Of a stretch of 64,000 nt of DNA, positions 1 to 8,694 are shown piece after piece; within the stretch, counting starts at the first letter, position 1, and every line of letters starts with the position of its first letter. This stretch comes from Anaerolineae bacterium (GTDB taxonomy: Bacteria > Chloroflexota > Anaerolineae > 4572-78 > J111): contig JAHDWA010000031.1 of assembly GCA_023382535.1 (NCBI GenBank), positions 18,035 to 82,034 of the forward strand, read 5' to 3'. A model generated the notes under the pieces. That model saw only the letters and a program-made list of their open reading frames with translations, searched no databases and was not told the origin of the DNA. Made by a program: the position numbers and the translations under genes.

Positions 1-1224
1 AATGCGCCGGCTGCGGCCCATGTTGCCCGCGCCGCTCTGACAGGCGCCCGCCATTATTACCCGGCCCTGCGGACAGTTCTGATCAATGCGGACGCCGGCC
101 ATGAAACGGCGACGCGCCGGGCGGTTGCTGCCCAGGCGGCCAGCAATGGGTCTCGAGACATTGTCGTCACAGGCCGGTATGAAGGCTTGCTGGGGCAGGG
201 CAGCGCCACTGCCGCCGTCCTCGATGCGGCGCTGGCCCTGGACGCCAAAGTCATCGTGATTTTGGACAGCCAGACACGAACTGTTACTCCTAATTGGCTG
301 GCCGGGCTGGCCCATTTGATCCTGGAAGATAAGGCCGACCTGGTTGCCTCACGGTATCGCTGGTCTCTGCCTTACGGCGCTTTGAGTGATTTGATTGTCT
401 ACCCGCTCTTTCGGGCCTTATGGGGCCGGAGTGTGCGCCATCCTGCTGCGCCTGATTTTGCCCTCTCCCCGCGCTTGGCAACGGCGGTCCTGGACGAAGA
501 TATTTGGGAAACCGAGGTGGCTACATTTGGCCTGCCCCCCTGGTTGGCTACCTATGCAGTTTTAGGCCCTTGGCGAGTGGCCCAGTCAGCTTTGGGTGAA
601 AAACAGGTATTTCCCGTTTTGCCTTCTGCTCCCACCCGCCAGGCCGAGCAGAGAGCGGTTCAACGCCAGGCAGCACAGTGGCAAACTCAATTTCAAATGG
701 TGGTCAGCACCATGCTGCGCCTGGTTTATGATTACCGGCAGCACTGGCTCGATGTGTCAACATTTGACTCTATCTCGACATTGACCGAATTTGTTTCCCC
801 TTTGTCCTCCTCTGCAGCCAGCTCCCTTGCCGCATCTGAAGTAGACCCGGCGCCCCTGCTGGACGATTTGGCCCTGGGCTGGATGGAGTACCGGCTGTTG
901 TGGCAGCAGATATTAACTCCAACAAATCTGGCTTCGATTGAAGCTTTAGCTGCCCTTCCCCCCGATCGCTTCTACTTCCCGGCTGATTTGTGGGCCCGGA
1001 TTGTTTATGACTTTGCCGTTGTTTTTAACAAAGGGGAGTGTGATCCGAGCCAGGTTGTCAGTTCACTCTGGCCGCTTTACCAGGGCCGCCTGGCTGCATT
1101 TGGCCAAGAAGTGGCCGGTTTGTCGGTGGTAGGCTACGAAGGTACCGTCGCTGCTCAGGCGGTCGAGTTTGAAGAAACCCGGTCTTATTTGAAGGACCGT
1201 TGGCAGGCCTACCAGTCTGTCTAA
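1..1224 (+). CDS. GT-A-fold glycosyltransferase, 5' end outside window
   Basis: The frame is open from the left edge to the stop at 1222-1224, so the N-terminus is missing and about 407 codons are visible. Near codon 28 is LINADAGH and near codon 84 is VILDSQTRTVTPNWL, both resembling the Asp-containing strands of nucleotide-sugar glycosyltransferases. The C-terminal half is helical and rich in Trp, Tyr and Leu, like the extensions of glucosyl-phosphoglycerate or mannosylglycerate synthase-like enzymes. It sits 120 bp upstream of a phosphohexomutase, which could supply hexose-1-phosphate for its sugar donor. The exact donor and acceptor cannot be read from the sequence. An internal TTG at 187 is not the real start, because the frame and the family similarity continue upstream. 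Confidence 0.6.
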   Translation, partial: NAPAAAHVARAALTGARHYYPALRTVLINADAGHETATRRAVAAQAASNGSRDIVVTGRYEGLLGQGSATAAVLDAALALDAKVIVILDSQTRTVTPNWLAGLAHLILEDKADLVASRYRWSLPYGALSDLIVYPLFRALWGRSVRHPAAPDFALSPRLATAVLDEDIWETEVATFGLPPWLATYAVLGPWRVAQSALGEKQVFPVLPSAPTRQAEQRAVQRQAAQWQTQFQMVVSTMLRLVYDYRQHWLDVSTFDSISTLTEFVSPLSSSAASSLAASEVDPAPLLDDLALGWMEYRLLWQQILTPTNLASIEALAALPPDRFYFPADLWARIVYDFAVVFNKGECDPSQVVSSLWPLYQGRLAAFGQEVAGLSVVGYEGTVAAQAVEFEETRSYLKDRWQAYQSV

Positions 1225-1277
1225 AACGTGAAGCCTGAGATCTCTGAGTGAAATAAATACACCTTCGTTAATAAGCC

Positions 1278-1305
1278 GTTACGTTTTGCGGGTTACGTAT
1301 CACGA
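1278..1305. repeat. Heptanucleotide tract (GTTACGT family)
   Basis: Four consecutive 7-mers occur with exact period 7: GTTACGT, TTTGCGG, GTTACGT and ATCACGA. They lie between the glycosyltransferase and the mutase. AAAACGT at 1223, right at the end of the upstream gene, is a partial inverted counterpart. The same words recur at 19377-19440. Confidence 0.6.
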
Positions 1306-1344
1306 AACCAAATAATTGCTACTATATAAGAGGAGATTTCACCT

Positions 1345-2775
1345 ATGACCATTCGCTTTGGCACTGACGGCTGGCGAGCTGTTATCGCTGAGACCTTTAC
1401 CTTTGAAAATGTACGCCTGGTAAGCCAGGCCGTGGCCAGCTATTTACTGGATGCCGCTGAACCGGACAGGCCCCTGGAGATAGTAATTGGTTTTGATACC
1501 CGCTTCCTCTCGGATCGCTTTGCGGCCGAGGTAGCCAGAGTCATGGCTGCCAATGGCATTACCGCTTACCTGGCCCGTGCTGATGCCCCTACCCCGGCTA
1601 TCAGTTACAATATTGTTCACAAAAAAGCAGCTGGCGGAGTGATGATTACGGCCAGTCACAACCCGCCGCGCTACAACGGCTTTAAGGTTAAAGCCGCTTA
1701 TGGGGGATCAGCTCCCAGGCATCAAACCCAGGCGATTGCCCAAAAACTCTATTCCGTTCACGAGCCGCACGGGGTCAACCTGATGGACTTTAAGCTGGCC
1801 GAAGAGCGGGGCTTGATTCGCAAATTTGACCCTGCCTGGCCCTATTATGAACATCTGACGACCAACCTGGTTAATATGGATATTATCTCCAACGGGGAAC
1901 TGAAAGTAGTGGTCGACTCGATGTATGGAGCAGGGCGTGGCGTCTTCCGAGAAATTTTATCGCGGACTCATACAAGAATCCACGAACTACACAGCGACCG
2001 TAACCCCGGCTTTGGGGGAATTCACCCCGAGCCGCTGGGTAAAAACCTCCGCGAGTTAATCAGTATGGTGCAGACCGAAAATGCCTATTTGGGCCTGGCT
2101 ACCGATGGCGACGCCGACCGCATCGGCGCGGTGGACGAAAGAGGCAATTTTGTTGATCCTCATACGATTATGGCCCTCTCGGTGCGCTACCTGGTCGAGA
2201 AGCGGAAGATGAGCGGGGCGATTGCCAAAACTATCAGCAGTACGCTCCTGCTCAATCGTATGGCCAAAAAATATGGGCTGGTTCTGCATGAAACTCCGGT
2301 CGGCTTTGACGGCATCGCCCAGCTCATGCTGAATGACGATGTGCTGCTGGGGGGCGAGGAGTCCGGCGGCATGAGCATCAAAGGCCACATTCCCGAAGGC
2401 GATGGGATCTTGATGGGCTTGCTGCTGCTTGAGATTGTGGCCGAGGCCGGCGTCTCTCTAACGGAGTTAATTGCCGATTTGCAGCGAACTTTTGGACCTA
2501 CCTGTTACGAACGCCATGATATCCACCTGAAAAATCCTGTTTCCAAAGAGGATATGGTCAAGCGCCTGGTGGAACTGGCTCCAGCCCAGCTTGCCGGTGA
2601 AAGTGTGGTTAAGGTAGACAGCTATGATGGGGTCAAGTATCACCTGGCTGACGATAGCTGGCTGCTGATTCGCCCTTCTGGCACCGAGCCGCTGTTGCGT
2701 GTCTACGCCGAGGCAGGCAGTGAAAAGGCGGTAAAGACGATGCTACAAAAAGGGAAAGAATTGGCCGGAGTGTAA
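1345..2775 (+). CDS. Phosphoglucomutase/phosphomannomutase (alpha-D-phosphohexomutase)
   Basis: This cytosolic enzyme interconverts hexose-6-phosphate and hexose-1-phosphate through a phosphoserine intermediate. All four family signatures are present in order in 476 residues: the phosphoserine loop TASHNPP at 102-108 (Ser104), the Mg-binding loop DGDADR at 254-259, the sugar-binding loop GGEESGG at 336-342, and the phosphate-binding loop RPSGTEP at 443-449. The start is ATG at 1345, preceded by AGAGGAG. Length is normal for the superfamily. The GGEESGG form is common to glucose- and mannose-type enzymes, so the preferred sugar is uncertain. It ends 4 nt before the convergent LysM/M23 gene. 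No terminator hairpin is evident in that gap. Confidence 0.93.
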   Translation: MTIRFGTDGWRAVIAETFTFENVRLVSQAVASYLLDAAEPDRPLEIVIGFDTRFLSDRFAAEVARVMAANGITAYLARADAPTPAISYNIVHKKAAGGVMITASHNPPRYNGFKVKAAYGGSAPRHQTQAIAQKLYSVHEPHGVNLMDFKLAEERGLIRKFDPAWPYYEHLTTNLVNMDIISNGELKVVVDSMYGAGRGVFREILSRTHTRIHELHSDRNPGFGGIHPEPLGKNLRELISMVQTENAYLGLATDGDADRIGAVDERGNFVDPHTIMALSVRYLVEKRKMSGAIAKTISSTLLLNRMAKKYGLVLHETPVGFDGIAQLMLNDDVLLGGEESGGMSIKGHIPEGDGILMGLLLLEIVAEAGVSLTELIADLQRTFGPTCYERHDIHLKNPVSKEDMVKRLVELAPAQLAGESVVKVDSYDGVKYHLADDSWLLIRPSGTEPLLRVYAEAGSEKAVKTMLQKGKELAGV

Positions 2776-2779
2776 AAAT

Positions 2780-3982
2780 CTACGGTAAAATCCCGATGGG
2801 ATTGCGTACCACCGTGTTCTGACGAATTTCAAAATGAAGGTGCGGGCCGGTGGCGTTGCCGGTGTTGCCCATCTCACCGATCTGCTGGCCCTGGGCCACA
2901 TTATCGCCCACGTTCACGTAAATGGAGTTGAGGTGGGCATATAGGGTTTGATAGCCGTTACCGTGATCAATGACGATGTGATAACCGTAGCCAACATTGC
3001 TCCAACCCGCTACAATGACGTAGCCGGAATCGCCGGCCAGCACCGGCGCGCCAATGTAGGCGGCAATATCAACGGCCGGGTGCCAGGGGAAGAAGCCTTG
3101 ATAAATTGTGCCGCTGGCCGGCCAGGCAAATGTGCCGGTTCCTTCATTGGCCCCTTCGGGGATTTCGCCGGTGTAGTAGGCTACCACCGTCCGGGGAATA
3201 AAGGGCTTGCTGCCGCCCGGCACCACCAGCCACTGTCCCGGCGTTATCACTGGATTATCCGGGTCAAGCTCGTTGAGCGAGTAATTTAAAATAGCGGAAG
3301 CATCTACCTTGAAGGTGTCGGCAATGCCTTGCAACGTATCGCCTTCACCGACCTGATGGTAAACGCCGTTAGTCGGCAAGATGGTTAACTGTTGGCCTAT
3401 ACTCAATAAGTCTGGTGCTTTTTCCAGGTCCGGGTTGGACCACATAATGGTTTCCGGGTCCAGGCCAAATTTGCCGGCAATACCGTAGATCGTATCACCG
3501 CTTTGCACTTCGTAGGTAGAAATTTGTTCGCGAGCGCGTTCGGGGATGATGGTGTGAGGCACTGCCGCTGAGACCAGGACATCGTCCAGGAAATCATTCA
3601 ACTGGCTGGGCAAGGTTAGCGGAGCACCCGTTTCTTCGTCAACACTGGGGGCCGCCGTAATAGGATCAATGGGGGCGGTCTGTTGAAGGGGTCGCAGCGC
3701 GCTAATCCGGCCCAACTGGATTTGCATACTACCCACAGCGAGAGTCAGGGCTACCAGTAAAATTACGATGAGGTGGGCCGAGGTGCGGCTAAAGAGTGCT
3801 TCACTGCTGGCAGAATTTTTGAGCCAATAGGAAGTTATTTCGACCATCCGAATAAGATTGAACTGGGGTGGATTAACCAGACCGGCCAGGCTGGATACGC
3901 CGGAGGCATCAGGTACAGCCTGGGCTGGCGGAGTCGTTGGAGAACTGCTCTTGGGATACTTTTTGCTAAGCGGTTGCTGCAT
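2780..3982 (-). CDS. Membrane-anchored LysM/M23 (LytM) peptidoglycan endopeptidase
   Basis: This is a cell-wall hydrolase or divisome-type regulator acting outside the membrane. The order is a cytosolic Pro/Ser-rich head, one membrane segment (around AHLIVILLVALTLAVGSMQI), two LysM domains (YEVQSGDTIYGIAGKFGL and YHQVGEGDTLQGIADTF) and a C-terminal M23 domain. The M23 domain keeps the zinc motifs HPAVD and HLHFE, so it should be catalytically active. ATG at 3982 (AAAGG just upstream) is preferred over TTG at 3997, which has no ribosome site. Length is 400 residues. It lies downstream of rho but is separated from it by a strong terminator, so it probably has its own promoter or depends on read-through. 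Confidence 0.85.
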   Translation of the reverse strand: MQQPLSKKYPKSSSPTTPPAQAVPDASGVSSLAGLVNPPQFNLIRMVEITSYWLKNSASSEALFSRTSAHLIVILLVALTLAVGSMQIQLGRISALRPLQQTAPIDPITAAPSVDEETGAPLTLPSQLNDFLDDVLVSAAVPHTIIPERAREQISTYEVQSGDTIYGIAGKFGLDPETIMWSNPDLEKAPDLLSIGQQLTILPTNGVYHQVGEGDTLQGIADTFKVDASAILNYSLNELDPDNPVITPGQWLVVPGGSKPFIPRTVVAYYTGEIPEGANEGTGTFAWPASGTIYQGFFPWHPAVDIAAYIGAPVLAGDSGYVIVAGWSNVGYGYHIVIDHGNGYQTLYAHLNSIYVNVGDNVAQGQQIGEMGNTGNATGPHLHFEIRQNTVVRNPIGILP

Positions 3983-4052
3983 ACCTTTAGACGACAAGCA
4001 TTCTACGCAACATTGCCTAGGCAGATTTGCCTAAATAGTCGGCCTAAACACA

Positions 4053-4082
4053 AAAGAGGTCCGCATGATAGCGGACCTCTTT
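4053..4082 (-). terminator. Rho-independent terminator downstream of rho
   Basis: A perfect 12-bp stem (4053-4064 with 4071-4082) encloses a 6-nt loop, and on the minus strand it runs into TTTTG. It lies 31 nt after the rho stop. An intrinsic terminator would let rho transcription end without Rho. Confidence 0.85.
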
Positions 4083-4112
4083 CAATATGTCAAATAGCTG
4101 ACGGTCGTAGGA

Positions 4113-5366
4113 TCAATAAATCTCTTTATTGAGGGTAGCTAAAAATTCGGCGTTGTTGTCGGTTTTAGGCAGGCGCTCCAAAATCATTTCGGTCGCTTCG
4201 GAACCGCCGCCAACAGCGGTAATCATCCGGCGCAGAGTCCAAACTTTGGCCAGGTCTTCGGGGGGTAACAACAAATCTTCGCGGCGAGTGCTGGAACGCT
4301 CAATGTCAATGGCCGGGAAGAAGCGCCGTTCGGCCAACTTGCGGCTGAGGTGCATTTCCATGTTGCCTGTCCCCTTGAACTCTTCGTAGATCACGTCGTC
4401 CATGCGGCTGCCAGTATCTACCAGACAGGTGGCAATAATGGTCAGGCTGCCTCCTTCTTCAATATTACGGGCAGCGCCAAAGAAACGCTTGGGCGGGTAC
4501 AGAGCTGCCGGATCAATACCGCCGGATAAGGTTCGGCCGCTAGGCGGCACGACCAGGTTGTAGGCCCGAGCCAGGCGAGTGAGCGAATCCATCAGGATAA
4601 CCACATCCCGCCCGCCTTCGACCAGGCGTTTAGCTTTGGCCAGGGCCATTTCAGCTACACGGGTTTGGTCAGATTCGGGATCGTCAAAGGTAGCAGCCAT
4701 CACCTCGGCATCCACCGAGCGGTCCATGTCAGTGACTTCTTCAGGACGCTCGCCAATCAGCACGACCATCATATGTACATCCTGGTAATTGGCACTGATG
4801 CCATTGGCAATCTGCTTGAGAATGGTCGTCTTGCCGGCCTTGGGCGGCGAAACAATCAGGCCGCGCTGGCCCCGGCCAATGGGGGCTAGGATGTCTAAGA
4901 GCCGGGTAGACAGAATATCTTTCTGCGTTTCCAATCTAAGCCGCTGGTGTGGGAAAATAGGGGTAAGCCGCTCAAAGATCGGACGCTGTTTGGCCGTTTC
5001 CGGGTCAAGCCCATTGACGGCCTCGACGCGCAGCAGGCCAAAATACTTCTCGGTATCTTTGGGCGGGCGCACCTGCCCGATAACCATGTCGCCGGTACGC
5101 AAGCCGAAGCGCCGGATTTGACTCTGCGAGACGTAAATATCGTCCGGGCCAGGCAACAAGTCTACCGAGCGTAGAAAACCAATACCGTCCTGGATAATTT
5201 CGAGCACGCCGCCGCCAAAGATAAACCCCTGCGTTTCGGCATTGTTTTTAAGAATTTTGAGAACGAGATCGTCCTTTTTAAGCTTACTGTAGCCGGAAAT
5301 TTCAAATTCCCTGGCCAAACCGCGTAGTTCGTCAAGGGTTTTGGCCTCTAGTTGAGCCATGTTCAT
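4113..5366 (-). CDS. rho: Transcription termination factor Rho
   Basis: Rho is a hexameric RNA-dependent ATPase that terminates transcription. In 417 residues it shows the helical N-terminal domain ([17 protein letters not shown]), the cold-shock RNA-binding fold (about 45-125), Walker A PPKAGKTT at 174-181 (Lys179) and Walker B VVILMD ending at Asp260, followed by [10 protein letters not shown]. There is no large N-terminal insertion of the kind seen in some actinobacterial Rho proteins. ATG at 5366 has AGGAG nine bases upstream; a second ATG two codons later is possible. The nearest convincing promoter is more than 500 nt upstream (5890-5918), giving a long leader compatible with the autoregulation known for rho in other bacteria. 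The terminator at 4053-4082 closes the unit. Confidence 0.97.
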   Translation of the reverse strand: MNMAQLEAKTLDELRGLAREFEISGYSKLKKDDLVLKILKNNAETQGFIFGGGVLEIIQDGIGFLRSVDLLPGPDDIYVSQSQIRRFGLRTGDMVIGQVRPPKDTEKYFGLLRVEAVNGLDPETAKQRPIFERLTPIFPHQRLRLETQKDILSTRLLDILAPIGRGQRGLIVSPPKAGKTTILKQIANGISANYQDVHMMVVLIGERPEEVTDMDRSVDAEVMAATFDDPESDQTRVAEMALAKAKRLVEGGRDVVILMDSLTRLARAYNLVVPPSGRTLSGGIDPAALYPPKRFFGAARNIEEGGSLTIIATCLVDTGSRMDDVIYEEFKGTGNMEMHLSRKLAERRFFPAIDIERSSTRREDLLLPPEDLAKVWTLRRMITAVGGGSEATEMILERLPKTDNNAEFLATLNKEIY

Positions 5367-5889
5367 AGTAAAAGCTCCTAAAGTGATTGCATAAAGTATA
5401 AGTGCTAATAGGGATTATTTTTGAGCAAACGGATAATAGACTGAGATCAATGAAGATCGAGCCTGTCAGCTTTAGCCTGGGACAAGTACCCCCCATACCA
5501 AAATTAGGGTTGCTGAATTTACTTATTGCCTGATTGGATCGTGCTTTTTTAGCCTGCCTGATGAGGGCAGTAGCCAAAAGGACGAGTATCGTTAAAAACT
5601 GCTTTAAAGTGGCGTCCTGGTTAGAATGACTGGCAAGTCAAAGATAGATGACAAAATTTAATTACAGAGAAAAGCGCAATTTTATTAAGGGTTCTAGGTT
5701 TTTTAATTTATATGGATTTATACGCTATAGTAAGCCCGATTTAGTGGTAATTTAGGGGACGCGGCTAGAATTATCTGCTTTATAGATTGTTTTAGAGAAA
5801 CTGGATTTTTAAGTTTTGCCTTGAGGGGGTAGGGTTAAAATTGCCCGAAACCGCGCGGAGACAATCTTATACATCAGATTTCGTCAGAG
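5367..5889 (-). promoter_or_regulatory. Long AT-rich untranslated leader of rho
   Basis: About 520 bases separate the predicted promoter from the rho ATG. I see no convincing gene here. A TTG-started frame at 5332-5577 overlaps rho out of frame and looks spurious. The stretch is AT-rich with C-containing patches. It includes a small stem of CTGCC/GGCAG around 5552-5573 on the minus strand. Regulation through this leader is inferred from its length and from known rho autoregulation. Confidence 0.45.
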
Positions 5890-5918
5890 ATTATAGCATC
5901 TTTCAATTAGGTCGTCAA
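5890..5918 (-). promoter_or_regulatory. Sigma-70-type promoter for rho
   Basis: On the minus strand the sequence reads TTGACG (5913-5918), a 17-nt spacer, then TATAAT (5890-5895). This is a near-perfect match. It sits just downstream of the gap terminator and points at rho. Confidence 0.8.
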
Positions 5919-5969
5919 CTTATTTGAGGGTAGTTTTTGAATGATTTTGCAACCGGGTCCTTGAATATT

Positions 5970-6005
5970 AATCTGGTTCCCAAACCTCAGTTTGGGAACC
6001 AGATT
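5970..6005 (-). terminator. Hairpin downstream of gap
   Basis: A perfect 16-bp inverted repeat (5970-5985 with 5990-6005) has a CTCA loop and lies 18 nt past the gap stop. What follows is AT-rich but is not a clean U-run. It is either a terminator or a 3'-end stabiliser. Confidence 0.7.
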
Positions 6006-6022
6006 AGAGATAGATATTCTGC

Positions 6023-7069
<1,047 letters not shown>

Positions 7070-7080
7070 TTAATTTGCAA

Positions 7081-7164
7081 AGTAGCAAGTTGCAGAGTAG
7101 CAGGGTAACAGATCGCAAAATATTGTTTGAGACCTGCTACCCTGCTACCTGATACCCTACTCTG
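7081..7164. repeat. Inverted pair of TAGCAG-type heptamer/octamer tracts
   Basis: The left arm has AGTAGCA, AGTTGCA, GAGTAGCA and GGGTAACA. The right arm carries the same words inverted (ACCTGCT, ACCCTGCT, ACCTGAT). The two arms can pair imperfectly into a long hairpin. The same words occur at 16992-17020 and 34885-34950. Confidence 0.6.
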
Positions 7165-7171
7165 TGGCCTG

Positions 7172-8455
7172 TCACTTAAATTTCTTATACCAACTCATTA
7201 ATTCATCGGCTAGTTTGACCGGGTCGTGACGCCAGGGGTGTTGTTCGTCAACTACGTCGGCGGCGATGACGGCGTAGCGGTTATCGCTGGGAGGAATGGG
7301 CAAGATAGCTTGCAGGTGGCTCATGTCTTCGGGAACGGAGTGAGCGAGATTGTTATTTGCCAGAACAAAATTGAAACTGAGGTTAGCATGAGCTTCGATG
7401 GCCTGCACATGATCATCCAGCGAGTAGCCATCGGTTTCACCCGGCTGTGTGGCGACATTACAAATATAAATTTTGGGTGCGCTGCTGGCGCGAATGGCTG
7501 CGGCAATTTCAGCCACCAGTAAATTGGGAATAACACTGGTGTAGAGACTGCCCGGCCCGGCGACAATGAGATCGGCGCTTAAGAGAGCTTGCAGCGCCGG
7601 TGGAAAGGCGTGCGGCGTGTCCGGCTCAAGATAGACCCGCTCGATCGGTAACTTGGCCGCAGGAATAGCGCTTTCGCCTTCAACCTTGCGGGTTTGGGTG
7701 CCTTCGTTAACTTCGGCCATGAGGATTACATTTTCCAGGGTACTCGGTAAAATTGTCCCCCGGATATTGAGAACGCGACCGCTCTCATAGAGGGCCTTCT
7801 CAAATGTGCCGGTCACCCCGGCCATAGCCGTGATGAACAGGTTGCCAAAGCTGTGTCCCTCTAAACCCTGCCCGCTGCGAAAACGATACTGAAAAAGCTG
7901 GGTCGTCAGCGCCTCGTCGTCGGCCAGGGCGGCAATGCAGTTGCGAAAATCGCCGGGAGGCAGCACCCCCAGCTCCCGCCGGAGTTTGCCGGAAGAGCCG
8001 CCATCATCGGCCACGGTGACAAGGGCAATGATGTTATCGGTATGGCGTTTTAACCCGCGCAAGAGAATGCTCAGGCCGGTGCCCCCGCCAATAGCCACTA
8101 CTTTGGGACCTTGACGCTGCCGCTGCCGGAAGTAAACCTGTTCGGCGACGTAAGCGGCGGTAACTTTATGGGGCAAAAATGCGCTCAGGAGCGTTTTATT
8201 GAGTTGGTAAATACTGAAAGCAACTAAGCCCAGGCCAACCGTGCCAAATAAAGTGGCTCTCAGCCAGCGCGGCCAACCTTGCAGTAAAAGGAGATGCAGA
8301 AAAGAGGGATAGCTGCTTTCAGCGTACAAATCCCGTAAAAATAGGGCAATGCCCAGGGCCAAAATAATGACCCCTAACAAGAGTGGCGCCAACCATCGTT
8401 TTAGACCAAGGCCGGGGTGAAGCCAGCGCGAAGCAGATTTGAGGCTGGCGAGCAT
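7172..8455 (-). CDS. yvcK: YvcK/CofD-like protein (gluconeogenesis factor family) with N-terminal membrane anchor
   Basis: Members of this family bind UDP-sugars and affect central carbon metabolism and cell shape; they resemble the LPPG-binding fold of CofD. The conserved core begins near residue 118 with the glycine loop VVAIGGGTGLS, followed by VTVADDGGSSGKLR and IVAGPGSLYTSVIPNLL. Unlike the compact soluble Bacillus-type protein, this 427-residue form has about 115 extra residues with two hydrophobic segments (roughly 22-40 and 65-84), so it is probably membrane-tethered. ATG at 8455 has only a weak CAGG ahead of it. A consensus promoter lies 39 nt upstream. The gap gene follows on the same strand. 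Confidence 0.88.
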   Translation of the reverse strand: MLASLKSASRWLHPGLGLKRWLAPLLLGVIILALGIALFLRDLYAESSYPSFLHLLLLQGWPRWLRATLFGTVGLGLVAFSIYQLNKTLLSAFLPHKVTAAYVAEQVYFRQRQRQGPKVVAIGGGTGLSILLRGLKRHTDNIIALVTVADDGGSSGKLRRELGVLPPGDFRNCIAALADDEALTTQLFQYRFRSGQGLEGHSFGNLFITAMAGVTGTFEKALYESGRVLNIRGTILPSTLENVILMAEVNEGTQTRKVEGESAIPAAKLPIERVYLEPDTPHAFPPALQALLSADLIVAGPGSLYTSVIPNLLVAEIAAAIRASSAPKIYICNVATQPGETDGYSLDDHVQAIEAHANLSFNFVLANNNLAHSVPEDMSHLQAILPIPPSDNRYAVIAADVVDEQHPWRHDPVKLADELMSWYKKFK

Positions 8456-8493
8456 CGAGTCTATACCTGCTGGTAAGATTTTAATTTGCTGGC

Positions 8494-8522
8494 ATTATAG
8501 ACGATGTATTTCTGCGAGTCAA
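8494..8522 (-). promoter_or_regulatory. Sigma-70-type promoter for yvcK
   Basis: On the minus strand TTGACT (8517-8522), a 17-nt spacer and TATAAT (8494-8499) precede the yvcK ATG, leaving a leader of about 30 nt. Confidence 0.85.
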
Positions 8523-8650
8523 AGGCATTAAATGACCGACTATGAGTATACCCTATAAATCCCCTTCTTATTAGTGATAAATGTCACTATTAACCCCGCT
8601 ACATGGCACCTTCCGAAATTTTGATGGCAAAAGATTGGTAAGGCGAGGGG

Positions 8651-8694
8651 AAGGCTGGAAGATTGGAGACTGGTTTTATTTTTTTCCAGCCTTC
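8651..8694 (-). terminator. Inverted repeat overlapping the 3' end of the glycogen synthase gene
   Basis: AAGGCTGGAA at 8651-8660 pairs with TTCCAGCCTT at 8685-8694, and the right arm encodes the last codons of the upstream gene. The 24-nt loop is long. The left side also repeats the GAAGG..TGG word (GAAGGCTG, GAAGATTG, GAGACTGG). It may be a terminator or a repeat element that has paired with the gene end. Confidence 0.35.

Noticed and set aside
5332..5577. Short frame in the rho leader as a leader-peptide gene
   Set aside because: It begins with TTG, has no ribosome site, overlaps rho out of frame and has no conserved features.
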